Shown piece after piece: positions 34,127-42,862 of a stretch of DNA of 64,000 nt. The first letter of the stretch is position 1. Each line of letters opens with the position of its first letter. The notes under the pieces were generated by a model. It did no database searches and had not been told where the DNA came from. It saw only the letters and a program-made list of their open reading frames with translations. Source of the stretch: Actinocorallia sp. API 0066 (GTDB lineage: Bacteria > Actinomycetota > Actinomycetes > Streptosporangiales > Streptosporangiaceae). Where the stretch lies: positions 124,001 to 188,000 of the forward strand of contig NZ_JAJLQY010000006.1 of assembly GCF_020991275.1 (NCBI RefSeq). The letters are read 5' to 3'. The position numbers and the translations under genes are program-made.

Positions 34127-35622
34127 TGCCGCTCCCTGATGGCCTTGGCGAGGACCTCGCGGTCGTCGAACGGGACGACCCGCCCGCGAGCATACTGGCC
34201 GCGCTCGTGCCCCTTGCCCGCGACGACGAGCACGTCGCCCCTGCGGGCCCGGCTCACCGCGAGGTCGATCGCGGCGGCCCTGTCGGGTTCGACCACAAGG
34301 TGGCCGCGCTCGTCCTCGGGGACCTTCAGCGCGCCCTCGACCATCGCGGCGAGGATCGCCAGGGGGTCCTCCGAGCGCGGGTTGTCGTCGGTGAACACCA
34401 CGAGGTCGGCGAGCCGGACGGCGGCCTCGCCCATGAGGGGGCGTTTTCCCCGGTCGCGGTCGCCGCCGCAGCCCAGCACGATGACCAGCCGTCCCTCGGT
34501 GACCGGGCGCAGCGTGTCCAGGACCGCCTGGACGGCGCCCGGCTTGTGCGCGTAGTCGACCAGGGCGGCGAAGTCCTGGCCCTCGTCCACCCGCTCCATC
34601 CGGCCCGGCACGCCCGGCATCGCGGCGATCCCGCCGACGATCCGCTGGAGCGGCAGGCCCGCCTCGACCAGCGCGACGATCGCGCCGAGCGTGTTGGCCA
34701 CGTTGAACGGACCGGCCAGGCCCACCCGCACGTCGGCCTCGATGCCGAGCGGGCCGACGATCCTGAACGAACTGCCCAGCGCGTCCAGGCGCACCTCCTC
34801 GGCACGCCAGTCGGCCGAGCGGTCGCCGCCCGGCGAGAACGTGGTGACGGGCACCCCGGCGCGGGCCACCAGCTCGCGGCCCCACGGGTCGTCGGTGTTG
34901 ACGACGCCGACCCGGCTGCGCTCCGGCGTGAACAGCGCCGCCTTCGCGCCGAAGTAGTCGCGCATCGTCGGGTGGTAGTCGAGGTGGTCCTGCGACAGGT
35001 TGGTGAACAGGGCGACGTCGAACACCGCGCCGCCGACCCTGCCCTGGTCCAGCGCGTGGCTGGACACCTCCATCGCCATCGCGCCGATCCCGTGCTCGCG
35101 CGCGGCGGCCAGGATCGCGTGCAGGTCGGTGGACTCGGGGGTGGTGAGCGACGACGGCAGGCGCTCGCCCGCCAGACGCGTCTCCACGGTGCCGATGACG
35201 CCCGCGGGCAGGCCCGCGCCGTCCATGCCCGCCTCCAGGATGTAGGCGGTCGTCGTCTTGCCGCTGGTGCCGGTGACGCCGATCAGCAGGAGGCTCGCGG
35301 CCGGGTCGCCGTACACGTAGGCGGCGGCCTCGCCCAGCACCGGCCGGACGGCCCTGACGACGAGCACGGGCAGGCCCGTCGCCTCGGCCTCCGCCCTGCC
35401 CTCGGCGTCGGTCAGGATCGCCGTGGCGCCCGCGTCGGCCGCCCGCGCGGCGAAGTGGGCGCCGTGGAACCGTGCCCCGGGGAGCGCGGCGTACAGGTCG
35501 CCAGGACGGACCTGGCGGGAGTCGTGGGTGATCCCGGAGACCTCGCCCGCGCCCCGCCACCGCACCCCCAGCCGCTCGGCGAGGCCGGACAGCGGCCGCG
35601 CCGGATTGCTCGTAGGACGCAT
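34123..35622 (-). CDS. murE: UDP-MurNAc-dipeptide meso-diaminopimelate ligase
   Basis: MurE adds the third residue of the peptide stem. The Asp-Asn-Pro-Arg motif, in Phe-Thr-Asp-Asp-Asn-Pro-Arg-Ser-Glu-Asp-Pro, marks the meso-diaminopimelate type rather than the lysine type. The roughly 499-residue protein also shows Thr-His-Asp-Ser-Arg, the ATP loop Gly-Thr-Ser-Gly-Lys-Thr-Thr, and Gly-Cys-Gly-Gly-Asp-Arg-Asp. I chose ATG 35622 by family alignment; ATG 35646 would add eight residues. It follows ftsI after about 64 bp. Confidence 0.96.
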   Translation of the reverse strand: MRPTSNPARPLSGLAERLGVRWRGAGEVSGITHDSRQVRPGDLYAALPGARFHGAHFAARAADAGATAILTDAEGRAEAEATGLPVLVVRAVRPVLGEAAAYVYGDPAASLLLIGVTGTSGKTTTAYILEAGMDGAGLPAGVIGTVETRLAGERLPSSLTTPESTDLHAILAAAREHGIGAMAMEVSSHALDQGRVGGAVFDVALFTNLSQDHLDYHPTMRDYFGAKAALFTPERSRVGVVNTDDPWGRELVARAGVPVTTFSPGGDRSADWRAEEVRLDALGSSFRIVGPLGIEADVRVGLAGPFNVANTLGAIVALVEAGLPLQRIVGGIAAMPGVPGRMERVDEGQDFAALVDYAHKPGAVQAVLDTLRPVTEGRLVIVLGCGGDRDRGKRPLMGEAAVRLADLVVFTDDNPRSEDPLAILAAMVEGALKVPEDERGHLVVEPDRAAAIDLAVSRARRGDVLVVAGKGHERGQYARGRVVPFDDREVLAKAIRERQ

Positions 35623-35686
35623 CAGGTAACTCTCTCGTGCGGACATCGCTCTGTGGGACGCCGGACCGGCGCGCCCGGTTGCCGGA

Positions 35687-37654
35687 TCAGTCGGCGAACA
35701 TCTTCAGCGTCGGCGCGACCGTCCCGGTGGGCGGCACCTTGCGTGACTTCAGCGCGAAGGACATGACCTCCCGGAAGACGGGGGCCGCCACCACGCCACC
35801 GTAGTACTCCTTCTTGGGATCTTGCAGCACGACTTGGACGACGAGCTGTGGATCATCGGCCGGAGCCATGCCCGTGAACGACGCCGTGTACCCCTGGTAG
35901 TCGGCGACTTCCTCCACGTAGCGCTCGGCCGTGCCGGTCTTGCCCGCGACCCGGTAGCCGGGGATCTGCGCGGTGGCCGCCGTGCCGTCCTTGCCGACCG
36001 CGCCCTCCAGCATCCGGATCAACTGGTGCGCCGTCTCCTCGCTGATCACGCGGCGGCTGGCCGGGGCGGCGGCGGGCTTGAACGCGCCGGCCTCGTCCAG
36101 GGTCCCGGCGACGAGGGTCGGGGTGACCCGAACGCCGCCGTTCGCGATCGTCGCGTACACGCTGGCCATCTGGAGCGCGTTCACCGACACCGTCTGGCCG
36201 AACGAGATCGGGTACCTGTCGGTGCCGCTCCACTTGGCGGGCGGGTTGAGCAGGCCCTGGGTCTCGCCGGGCAGGCCGACGCCGGTGGGGCTGCCGAAGC
36301 CGAACGACGTCAGGTAGCCGTGCAGCTTGTCGTTCGACAGGCCCTCGGACGCCAGGATCGTCCCGATGTTGCTGGACTTGGCGAGGATGCCGCCGAACGT
36401 GATGTTCTTCCAGGTCGGGTGGCGGCTCGAATCGCGGAACCGCTTGTCGTACTTCCACAGGTGGTCCGGGACGGTGAACGCCGTCTCCGGCGTCACCAGC
36501 CCCTCCTCCAGCAGCGCGGCGGCGGTGATCACCTTGCCGGTGCTGCCCGGCTCGAACGCCTCCTGCACCACACGGTTCTGGAGTTGGCCGCCGGTCGCCT
36601 TGGCGTACTCGTTCGGGTCGAACGTCGGGACCGACGCCATCGCGAGGACCTTGCCGTCCGGCGTCATCACCACGACGGTCCCGGACTCGGCCTTGAATTC
36701 CTTGACGGCCCTGGCGACCGCCTCCTGGGCCTCCCACTGGATGTCCTGGTCCAGGTACAGGCGCAGCCCCTGGCCCGGCACCGGGTCCTTGGTCTGGCCC
36801 TCGCCCATCGGGATGTGCTGGCCGTCCCTGCTGATCTCGACCCGCTGCTCGCCGTCCACGCCCTTGAGCAGCTTGTTGTGCGCGTACTCCAGGCCCGCAC
36901 CGCCGTCGCCCTCCTGGTTGACGAACCCGATGACGTTCGCGGCGACCGCGTCGGCCGGATACGACCTGCGCGACTCCGGGACCGTCCCGACGCCCTTGTA
37001 GCCCAGCGACAGCACCAGCCGCGCCTTCTCCGGGCTCACCCAGTGCGCCAGCGGCACGTACTGGGTCTTCTCCCGGCCGAGCGCCTCCAGCACGTCCCGC
37101 ACGTCCAGGCCCAGCAGCGACGACAGCCGCGCGGCGATCTCCGTCCGCTTGGCCGGCTCGACCCGGGAGGGGTCGACGAACACGCCGCGCGCCTCCTGGG
37201 TGAGCGCGAGCGGACGGCCCGAGGCGTCGGTGATGGTGCCGCGCACCGCGGGCAGGTCGATCTTGCGCAGCCGCTGGCTGATCGCCGCCTCCGACCACTT
37301 GTCGGACTGGAGGCCCTGGAGCTGGAACAGCCGCCCCGCGAACAGCGACAGCACGAACGCGATGATCAGCAGGCCCGCGTTGAGCCGCTTCATCGGGTCG
37401 CGCAGCCGCATCACGGCGAGGCGACGCGGCGGCGGACGGCGCGGCGGGCGCGGGCGCGGCGCGGCCGCCGCCCGGCCGGGGACGGCCCTGCGGGGCGCGC
37501 CCGACCGCGTCCGGTCCCGGTCGGCCCGGCCACCCTCGGGGAGGGTGCCCGCGCCGCCCGTCGTCCGGCGGGCCGTCTGGCCGCGCGGGGCCTGGCCGCG
37601 CGGACGCCGTCCCGGCGGCGCCTGCCCGCCGGGGGTGCGGGGCCGCTCCGTCAC
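35687..37654 (-). CDS. ftsI: septal penicillin-binding protein FtsI
   Basis: FtsI (PBP3 class) is the transpeptidase that cross-links septal peptidoglycan together with FtsW. The 655-residue protein starts with an 80-residue Arg/Pro-rich basic cytoplasmic tail, then one membrane helix (about 92-108), the PBP dimerisation domain (about 130-285) and the transpeptidase domain. Its active-site motifs are Ser371-Thr-Gly-Lys, Ser427-Ser-Asn and Lys572-Thr-Gly-Thr. There are no PASTA repeats. ATG 37654 overlaps the stop of the ftsL-like gene by 4 bp. The basic tail resembles other actinomycete FtsI proteins but is long. Confidence 0.96.
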   Translation of the reverse strand: MTERPRTPGGQAPPGRRPRGQAPRGQTARRTTGGAGTLPEGGRADRDRTRSGAPRRAVPGRAAAAPRPRPPRRPPPRRLAVMRLRDPMKRLNAGLLIIAFVLSLFAGRLFQLQGLQSDKWSEAAISQRLRKIDLPAVRGTITDASGRPLALTQEARGVFVDPSRVEPAKRTEIAARLSSLLGLDVRDVLEALGREKTQYVPLAHWVSPEKARLVLSLGYKGVGTVPESRRSYPADAVAANVIGFVNQEGDGGAGLEYAHNKLLKGVDGEQRVEISRDGQHIPMGEGQTKDPVPGQGLRLYLDQDIQWEAQEAVARAVKEFKAESGTVVVMTPDGKVLAMASVPTFDPNEYAKATGGQLQNRVVQEAFEPGSTGKVITAAALLEEGLVTPETAFTVPDHLWKYDKRFRDSSRHPTWKNITFGGILAKSSNIGTILASEGLSNDKLHGYLTSFGFGSPTGVGLPGETQGLLNPPAKWSGTDRYPISFGQTVSVNALQMASVYATIANGGVRVTPTLVAGTLDEAGAFKPAAAPASRRVISEETAHQLIRMLEGAVGKDGTAATAQIPGYRVAGKTGTAERYVEEVADYQGYTASFTGMAPADDPQLVVQVVLQDPKKEYYGGVVAAPVFREVMSFALKSRKVPPTGTVAPTLKMFAD

Positions 37655-38640
37655 CGCCGGCCCTCGGCGGGGTCGGTCGGCGTGCCGGGCTGCGGGCCCG
37701 TCCAGCCGGGGATGCCGTCGCCCGGCACGATCGCGCCGGGCACCCCGATCACCCCGGCCGCAGCGGCCGCCGCCGCTGCCGCCGACGGGACCTGGCGCTT
37801 CTTGCCGCCGGTGACGCTGCCGTCCACCGGATCGACGAAGGCGAGCTGCTCCGGCTGGACCATGCCCTGGTTCTCGGCCTTGAGCGCGAGCCTGTCCGGC
37901 GCCTCCTCGCGGGCGATCTCCTCAACAAGCTGCTGCTTCTGCTGGATGAGCCGCCTCTCGCTCCTCTCCAGCGCGCTCAGCGTGAAGGAGTCGCGGGCCA
38001 GCACGGTGTTGAGCACCAGCAGGCTCACCAGCGCGCCGCCCATCAGGCACAGGAGCAGCAGCACGAACGGCGCCCGCGGACTGCCGTCCCGCGCGGACTG
38101 CCGCGGCCGCGCCTGCCGCTCCGGCGTCGGCTCCGGCCGGGCCGGGGCCGGACGCGGGGCACGCTCGGGCGCCTTGCGCGGCGGCGCGACGGGCGCCGCC
38201 TTCGCCGCCTCCGCCCTCGCCGCCCGCGCCGCCTTCCGCGACGACTTGGCGGGCTTGACTGGCTTGGCGGGTTTCACCGGCTTCGTGGGCTTTGTCGGCT
38301 TCGTCGGCGGCTTTGTCGTCTTGGCGGGCGCCTCGGCCTTCGCCGCCGCCCGCCCGGCCCCGCGCGGCGCGGCCGGAGCCTTGGCGGCGTCACGTGCCGC
38401 CGTCCCGGCCCTGCCGACACGGCGCGGCGCGGGCCGCTCGTCGGTGCCCGTGCCCGCACGCGGGGAACGGCCGGTGGCCGCCTCCGCGGCGCCCGTGGCC
38501 GCGCGCGCCGGACGGCCCGAGGGCGGCTCGGCGGGGCCCGGCTGTGCGGCGCGGGGGGTCGGGGTGTCGGAGGCCGGGTCGTCCTTGGTGCGGCGGGAGG
38601 CTCCGCGGCGGCGTGGCCCGCCGCGCTCGATCGTCGTCAT
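37651..38640 (-). CDS. FtsL/DivIC-like septum protein with long basic tail
   Basis: A 329-residue bitopic membrane protein at the ftsL position between rsmH and ftsI, with 4-bp overlaps on both sides. The cytoplasmic part (1-190) is very rich in Arg, Ala, Pro and Lys and includes Lys-Pro-Thr-Lys-Pro-type repeats around residues 115-140. One membrane helix (about 191-210) follows, then a short coiled coil ([13 protein letters not shown]) as in FtsL, and a disordered end with a run of nine alanines. Actinomycete FtsL proteins are often extended, but this is about twice the common size. The role is assigned from position and topology. Confidence 0.85.
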   Translation of the reverse strand: MTTIERGGPRRRGASRRTKDDPASDTPTPRAAQPGPAEPPSGRPARAATGAAEAATGRSPRAGTGTDERPAPRRVGRAGTAARDAAKAPAAPRGAGRAAAKAEAPAKTTKPPTKPTKPTKPVKPAKPVKPAKSSRKAARAARAEAAKAAPVAPPRKAPERAPRPAPARPEPTPERQARPRQSARDGSPRAPFVLLLLCLMGGALVSLLVLNTVLARDSFTLSALERSERRLIQQKQQLVEEIAREEAPDRLALKAENQGMVQPEQLAFVDPVDGSVTGGKKRQVPSAAAAAAAAAGVIGVPGAIVPGDGIPGWTGPQPGTPTDPAEGRR

Positions 38641-39590
38641 GCGTCCTCCCGGATCCGCTCGGCGGCGCGGAAGCGGACCGAGGCGGCCCGCGGGTTCCCG
38701 GCGATCTCCGCCTCGGTTGCCTGTTCCCCGCCCCTGGTGAGCAGCTTGAACGTGGGCTGCAGCTCGGGCAGCGGCACGGGCAGGCCGGGCGGTGTGTGGT
38801 CGGTGGTGCGCTCGGCCAGGACGCGCTTGCTGATCCTGTCCTCCAGCGAGTGGTACGACAGCACCGCGACGCGGCCCCCGACCGACAGGGCGTCCAGGGC
38901 GGCGGGCAGCGCGCGCCCCCAGACGGCGAGCTCGCTGTTGACCTCGATGCGCAGCGCCTGGAAGGTCCGCTTCGCCGGGTTGCCGCCGGTACGGCGGGCG
39001 GCGGCGGGGATCGCCCCGCGCACCAGCTCGGTGAGGCGCGTGCTGCCGGTGAACGGCTCCTTAGCCCGTTCCCGCACGATCGCGGCGGTGATCCGCTGGG
39101 CGAACCGCTCCTCGCCGTACTCGCGCAGGATCCGGGTCAGCTCACCCGGCGGGTAGGTGTTGAGGACGTCGGCGGCGGTGACGCCGCGCGTCTGGTCCAT
39201 CCGCATGTCCAGCGGCGCGTCGTAGGAGTAGGCGAAGCCGCGCTCCGGCTCGTCGAGCTGCGGCGAGGAGACGCCCAGGTCGAACAGGATCGCCTGGATG
39301 TCCGGTTCGCCGAGCCGGTCGAGCACCGAAGGCAGCTCGTCGTAGACGGCGTGGACGAGGGTGACGCGGTCGCCGAACGGCGTGAGCCGCTTGCCCGCGC
39401 GCTCCAGCGCGACGGGATCGCGGTCGAGGCCGAGCAGCCGCAGCGCGGGGAAGGCGGTGAGCATCGCCTCGGCGTGCCCGCCCATGCCCAGGGTCGCGTC
39501 GACGTACAACGCGCCCGCCGCCCCCACGGCGGGTTCCAGCGTCGTGCGGACGCGGTCGAGCAGCACCGGAACGTGTCCGGGATCGATCAT
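38637..39590 (-). CDS. rsmH: 16S rRNA m4C1402 methyltransferase
   Basis: RsmH (MraW) methylates N4 of C1402 in the ribosomal P site using SAM. The 317-residue protein starts His-Val-Pro-Val-Leu-Leu-Asp. It has the SAM loop Asp-Ala-Thr-Leu-Gly-Met-Gly-Gly-His, Leu-Asp-Arg-Asp-Pro-Val-Ala, Phe-Asp-Leu-Gly-Val-Ser-Ser-Pro-Gln, Arg-Gly-Phe-Ala-Tyr, and Ser-Tyr-His-Ser-Leu-Glu-Asp-Arg. ATG 39590 has a GGGGGAG ribosome site; the open frame to 39770 upstream is not family-like. The roughly 190-bp gap to mraZ may hold a second promoter. Confidence 0.96.
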   Translation of the reverse strand: MIDPGHVPVLLDRVRTTLEPAVGAAGALYVDATLGMGGHAEAMLTAFPALRLLGLDRDPVALERAGKRLTPFGDRVTLVHAVYDELPSVLDRLGEPDIQAILFDLGVSSPQLDEPERGFAYSYDAPLDMRMDQTRGVTAADVLNTYPPGELTRILREYGEERFAQRITAAIVRERAKEPFTGSTRLTELVRGAIPAAARRTGGNPAKRTFQALRIEVNSELAVWGRALPAALDALSVGGRVAVLSYHSLEDRISKRVLAERTTDHTPPGLPVPLPELQPTFKLLTRGGEQATEAEIAGNPRAASVRFRAAERIREDA

Positions 39591-39781
39591 GGTGTGTGAC
39601 TCCCCCACGGCAGCCGACCGCTCGCGGTCGATCGGACATGCGCCCGGGGCGGGTGTTCGCCCGGCCAGGTCCCCAACCGCTTGCCCTGAGGAAGGGCCAC
39701 CTGGCGCCGGGGAAGCTGCGCCAGCTGGCGGGGAGAGCGGGTGGAGACCTGGCCGGACGGAGTGACCCACGCCGGGTCGAG

Positions 39782-40213
39782 CTACAGGATCCCGGGCAGC
39801 ACCTCCTCCGAGATCTCGGCGAAGGACTCCTCCTCGGCCTGAAGGTAGGACTCCCAGGCTGAGGCGTCCCAGATCTCCAGGCGGGTGTTGGCGCCGATCA
39901 CGACACAGTCGCGGGTGAGGCCCGCGTAGGCGCGCAGCGGCGGCGGCACGGTGATCCTGCCGCTCTTGTCGGGGACCTCGTCGGAGGCGCTGGCGAAGAA
40001 GACGCGGCCGTAGGCGCGCACGGACCTGGCGGTGACGGGAGCGCCGGCGAGGGCGTCGGTGATCCGCTCGAACTCAGCCGTGGGGAAGACGTAAAGGCAG
40101 CGTTCCTGGCCTTTTGTGATCACCAGTCCCCCTGACAGCTCCTCGCGGTACTTGGCCGGCAGGAACAGCCGCCCCTTGTCATCGAGGCGCAAAGGATGCG
40201 TACCGAGGAACAC
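39782..40213 (-). CDS. mraZ: transcriptional regulator MraZ
   Basis: MraZ is an AbrB-like ring-shaped DNA-binding protein that represses the dcw cluster, including its own gene, in E. coli. The 143-residue protein has two SpoVT/AbrB repeats: [14 protein letters not shown] at the start and Asp-Lys-Ser-Gly-Arg-Ile-Thr-Val-Pro in the second. The start is GTG 40213 with GAGGGGG 9-15 bp upstream. It is first in the 17-gene minus-strand cluster, and four TGGRG boxes sit 89-123 bp before its start. Confidence 0.96.
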   Translation of the reverse strand: MFLGTHPLRLDDKGRLFLPAKYREELSGGLVITKGQERCLYVFPTAEFERITDALAGAPVTARSVRAYGRVFFASASDEVPDKSGRITVPPPLRAYAGLTRDCVVIGANTRLEIWDASAWESYLQAEEESFAEISEEVLPGIL

Positions 40214-40239
40214 GGCACCACCCCCTCGCGCCGTATGCC

Positions 40240-40262
40240 CGGTCTACCTGTGCGGTCTACCT
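40240..40262 (-). repeat. 10-bp direct repeat in the mraZ leader
   Basis: CGGTCTACCT occurs at 40240-40249 and again at 40253-40262, a 13-bp period, between the MraZ boxes and the mraZ start. It may be a regulator site or a feature of the leader RNA. No known motif is recognised. Confidence 0.5.
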
Positions 40263-40301
40263 ACTGCTCGGGAAGCGTACGACTCGATCATGGGACCCTT
40301 G

Positions 40302-40336
40302 CCCCACAGCGCCCCACTGTACTCCACTCCTCCCCA
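40302..40336 (-). promoter_or_regulatory. MraZ operator: four TGGRG boxes at 10-bp spacing
   Basis: On the minus strand, pentamers TGGGG, TGGAG, TGGGG, TGGGG occur at 40332-40336, 40322-40326, 40312-40316 and 40302-40306. Each is separated by exactly 5 bp, one helical turn per repeat. This matches the MraZ site known from E. coli (TGGGN direct repeats with 5-bp spacers) and lies directly upstream of mraZ. The 40337-40577 stretch beyond it shows no gene or motif I recognise. Confidence 0.85.
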
Positions 40337-40578
40337 CCGTCAACTAGGAAAACGGGTGTTTCGCACCGCTCCACGGACCAGAAGCCGCTGCTCAGGGCGG
40401 GTGGGGGAAAGTGGGGGGCGGCGCGGCGTGGCGGGCGCCACCACACGCCGCCGCACAGCCGCCGCGCGCCACCGCGCGCCGCGCCGCGTCCCGGGCGACG
40501 GGCGGCCGCCCGAAGCCGTACTGTCGGTAACACCGGTAAAGGACGGATAATGGCGCTCGCGGACGTGTTCATGGGATC

Positions 40579-40617
40579 CGGGCGCTGTCGCGAGCCCGAC
40601 TTCGTCGGGAGCGCCCG
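40579..40617. repeat. dispersed two-stem palindromic element, copy 1
   Basis: An outer stem CGGGCGCT (40579-40586) pairs with AGCGCCCG (40610-40617). Inside it, an inner hairpin CCCGAC-TTC-GTCGGG (40595-40609) is reached after an 8-base one-sided bulge ending GCGAG. The same architecture recurs at 47959-48010. It lies in the 473-bp gap between divergent mraZ and moxR, where a terminator would not be expected. Confidence 0.75.
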
Positions 40618-40686
40618 ACTCCGAACCATGGGCGCGCGGAGCCCCTACATTGGGCAGGGGAAAACACCGATCAGGGCGGAGAGTTC

Positions 40687-41658
40687 GTGACAGTGGGTGT
40701 GCGAAGCGGCGCCGGTACCGGGTTGGGTGACGTGGCGGGCGTCGCCGGGAAGATCAGGGCGGCCGTCGAGTCGGTCATCGAGGGCAAGACCGAGGCCGTC
40801 CGCCTGGCCCTGACGGTGATGCTCGCCGAGGGCCACCTCCTCATCGAGGACGTGCCCGGCGTCGGCAAGACCATGCTCGCCAAGACCCTCGCCCGCGCCG
40901 TCGACGGCACCGTCAGACGGGTCCAGTTCACCCCCGACCTCCTGCCGAGCGACATCACCGGGGTGAGCGTCTTCCAGCAGGACCGCCGCGCGTTCGAGTT
41001 CGTGCCCGGCCCGATCTTCGCGACGATCGTCGTGGGCGACGAGATCAACCGGGCCTCGCCCAAGACCCAGTCGGCGCTGCTGGAGTGCATGGAGGAGCGC
41101 CAGGTCACCGTCGACGGCGTCACGCACCGGCTGGAGCGGCCGTTCATGGTCGTCGCCACCCAGAACCCGGTCGAGATGGAGGGCACCTACCCGCTGCCGG
41201 AGGCGCAGCGCGACAGGTTCACCGCGCGGATCTCGCTGGGCTACCCGAGCTTCGCCGCCGAACTCGACATGCTGGACTCGCACGGCACCGCCAGCCCCCT
41301 GGACCTGCTCCAGCCGGTGGCGTCCGTCGCCGAGGTGCGCGGCATCATCGAGACCGTCCGGCACGTGCACGCCGCGTCCGCCGTCAAGCAGTACGCGGTG
41401 GACCTCGTGTCGGCCACCCGCGAGCACCCCGACCTGCGGCTGGGCGCCTCGCCCCGGGCCACGCTGCAACTGGTGCGCGCCGCCCGCGCCCGCGCCGCCC
41501 TGGACGAGCGCGAGTACGTGCTCCCCGACGACCTGCAGGCGCTGGCCGTCCCGGTGCTGGCGCACCGGCTGCTGCCGACCGCCGAGGCGCGGGTGGAGCG
41601 GCGCAGGCCGGAGCAGATCGTCGCGGAGATCGTCGCTCGGCTGCCCGTAAGGGGCTGA
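40687..41658 (+). CDS. MoxR family AAA ATPase
   Basis: A 323-residue AAA+ ATPase of the MoxR class, thought to act as a chaperone for maturing partner proteins, typically those encoded beside it. It has the Walker A loop Gly-Val-Gly-Lys-Thr, Walker B Val-Gly-Asp-Glu-Ile-Asn-Arg, Ala-Thr-Gln-Asn-Pro as sensor 1 and the C-terminal lid with Ser-Pro-Arg-Ala. The start is GTG 40687 with GGAGAG 4-9 bp upstream. It heads a plus-strand operon with the DUF58 and transglutaminase genes, a widely conserved trio. Confidence 0.94.
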   Translation: MTVGVRSGAGTGLGDVAGVAGKIRAAVESVIEGKTEAVRLALTVMLAEGHLLIEDVPGVGKTMLAKTLARAVDGTVRRVQFTPDLLPSDITGVSVFQQDRRAFEFVPGPIFATIVVGDEINRASPKTQSALLECMEERQVTVDGVTHRLERPFMVVATQNPVEMEGTYPLPEAQRDRFTARISLGYPSFAAELDMLDSHGTASPLDLLQPVASVAEVRGIIETVRHVHAASAVKQYAVDLVSATREHPDLRLGASPRATLQLVRAARARAALDEREYVLPDDLQALAVPVLAHRLLPTAEARVERRRPEQIVAEIVARLPVRG

Positions 41659-41659
41659 C

Positions 41660-42862
41660 GTGGGCGTCGTCAGGACCGCGCTGGAGGCGTTGACCACGCG
41701 CGGCAGGTCGTTCGCCGCCGCGGGCGTCACCGCGGTCGCCTGCTCGTTCCTGCTGGGCGAGCGGGACCTCCTGCGGGCCGGGCTGCTGGTGCTGGCGCTG
41801 CCGCTGATCTCGGCGCTCGCCGTCTCCCGGACCAGGTACCGGCTGGCGTGCGCGCGGCGGCTGTGGCCCGCGCGGCTGCCCGCCGGGCACGAGGCGCGGG
41901 CCGACCTGCGGCTGGAGAACGTCTCCAAGCTCCCCTCCGGCCTGCTGCTGGTGGAGGACAAGGTGCCGTACACGCTCGGCGGACGGGCCAGGTTCGTGCT
42001 CGACCGGATCGAACCGCACGGGCACCGCGAACTCAGCTACCGGCTGCGGTCCGACGTCCGGGGCAGGTTCCGGGTCGGGCCGCTCACCGTGCGGCTCGCC
42101 GACCCGTTCGGGCTGGTCGAGCTGGCCAGGTCGTTCAGCCTCACCGACACCCTGACGATCACGCCCCGGATCATCGACCTGCCCCCCGAACGCGTCCTGG
42201 GCGCCTGGGACGGCGACGGCGAGCACCGGGCGCGCGCCCTGGCCGTCACCGGGGAGGACGACGTGGCGCCGCGCGAGTACCGGCGCGGCGACGACCTGCG
42301 GCGGGTGCACTGGCGCTCGACCGCGCGGCACGGCGAGCTGATGGTGCGGCGCGAGGAGCAGCAGTGGCAGCGCCGCGCGACGGTCCTGCTGGACACCCGG
42401 CGCGCGGCGCATCCGGAGGAGGCGTCGTTCGAGCTCGCCGTGTCGGTCGCCGCCTCGGTCGGGGTGCACCTGGCCGAGGAGGGGCTGGCGCTGCGCCTGG
42501 TCACCGACGCCGGGCACGACCCGTCGGTCGTCGAGCGGCCGGGCGCCGACGCGGGCGGTGAGCTGCTGGACGCGATGGCGGTGGTCGCCCGCTCGGACGG
42601 CGAGAGCCTCGTGCCGGGCCTGGCCGCGGTGCGCGGCACCGGAGCCGGCCGTTCCGGCGGGCTGCTCGTGGCGGTGCTCGGCCGGATCACCGCCGAGGAG
42701 GCCAAGGCGTTGGCGGGCGTGCGGCACGGCGGCGCGGTGGCGCTGCTGGTGGACGGCGACGAGACGGGCGCGGCGGCGCCGCTGCGCGGGGCGGGCTGGC
42801 GGGTGCTGGCCCCGACCTCGCTCGCGGACCTGCCCGCCGTGTGGACGGGGGTGGCCGGATGA
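41660..42862 (+). CDS. DUF58 domain protein
   Basis: A 400-residue protein with two N-terminal membrane helices (about 17-29 and 37-51), a beta-rich middle and the DUF58 block Glu-Tyr-Arg-Arg-Gly-Asp-Asp-Leu-Arg-Arg-Val-His-Trp-Arg-Ser-Thr-Ala-Arg (about 210-227). The part that follows has a von Willebrand A-like start, Val-Leu-Leu-Asp-Thr. Such proteins pair with MoxR ATPases; the role is unknown. It begins GTG 41660, right after moxR, and its stop overlaps the next start by 4 bp (ATGA). Confidence 0.92.
   Translation: MGVVRTALEALTTRGRSFAAAGVTAVACSFLLGERDLLRAGLLVLALPLISALAVSRTRYRLACARRLWPARLPAGHEARADLRLENVSKLPSGLLLVEDKVPYTLGGRARFVLDRIEPHGHRELSYRLRSDVRGRFRVGPLTVRLADPFGLVELARSFSLTDTLTITPRIIDLPPERVLGAWDGDGEHRARALAVTGEDDVAPREYRRGDDLRRVHWRSTARHGELMVRREEQQWQRRATVLLDTRRAAHPEEASFELAVSVAASVGVHLAEEGLALRLVTDAGHDPSVVERPGADAGGELLDAMAVVARSDGESLVPGLAAVRGTGAGRSGGLLVAVLGRITAEEAKALAGVRHGGAVALLVDGDETGAAAPLRGAGWRVLAPTSLADLPAVWTGVAG

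Noticed and set aside
38220-38340. Tandem-repeat array or CRISPR-like structure suggested by the Lys-Pro repeats.
   Set aside because: The repeats are codons for Lys-Pro-Thr/Val/Ala inside a real frame, with no regular spacers; it is a protein low-complexity region.
40288-40629. Possible 113-residue minus-strand gene between mraZ and moxR.
   Set aside because: It is Arg/Pro/Ala low-complexity, lies over the MraZ boxes and one palindromic repeat, and has no ribosome site or homology I recognise.
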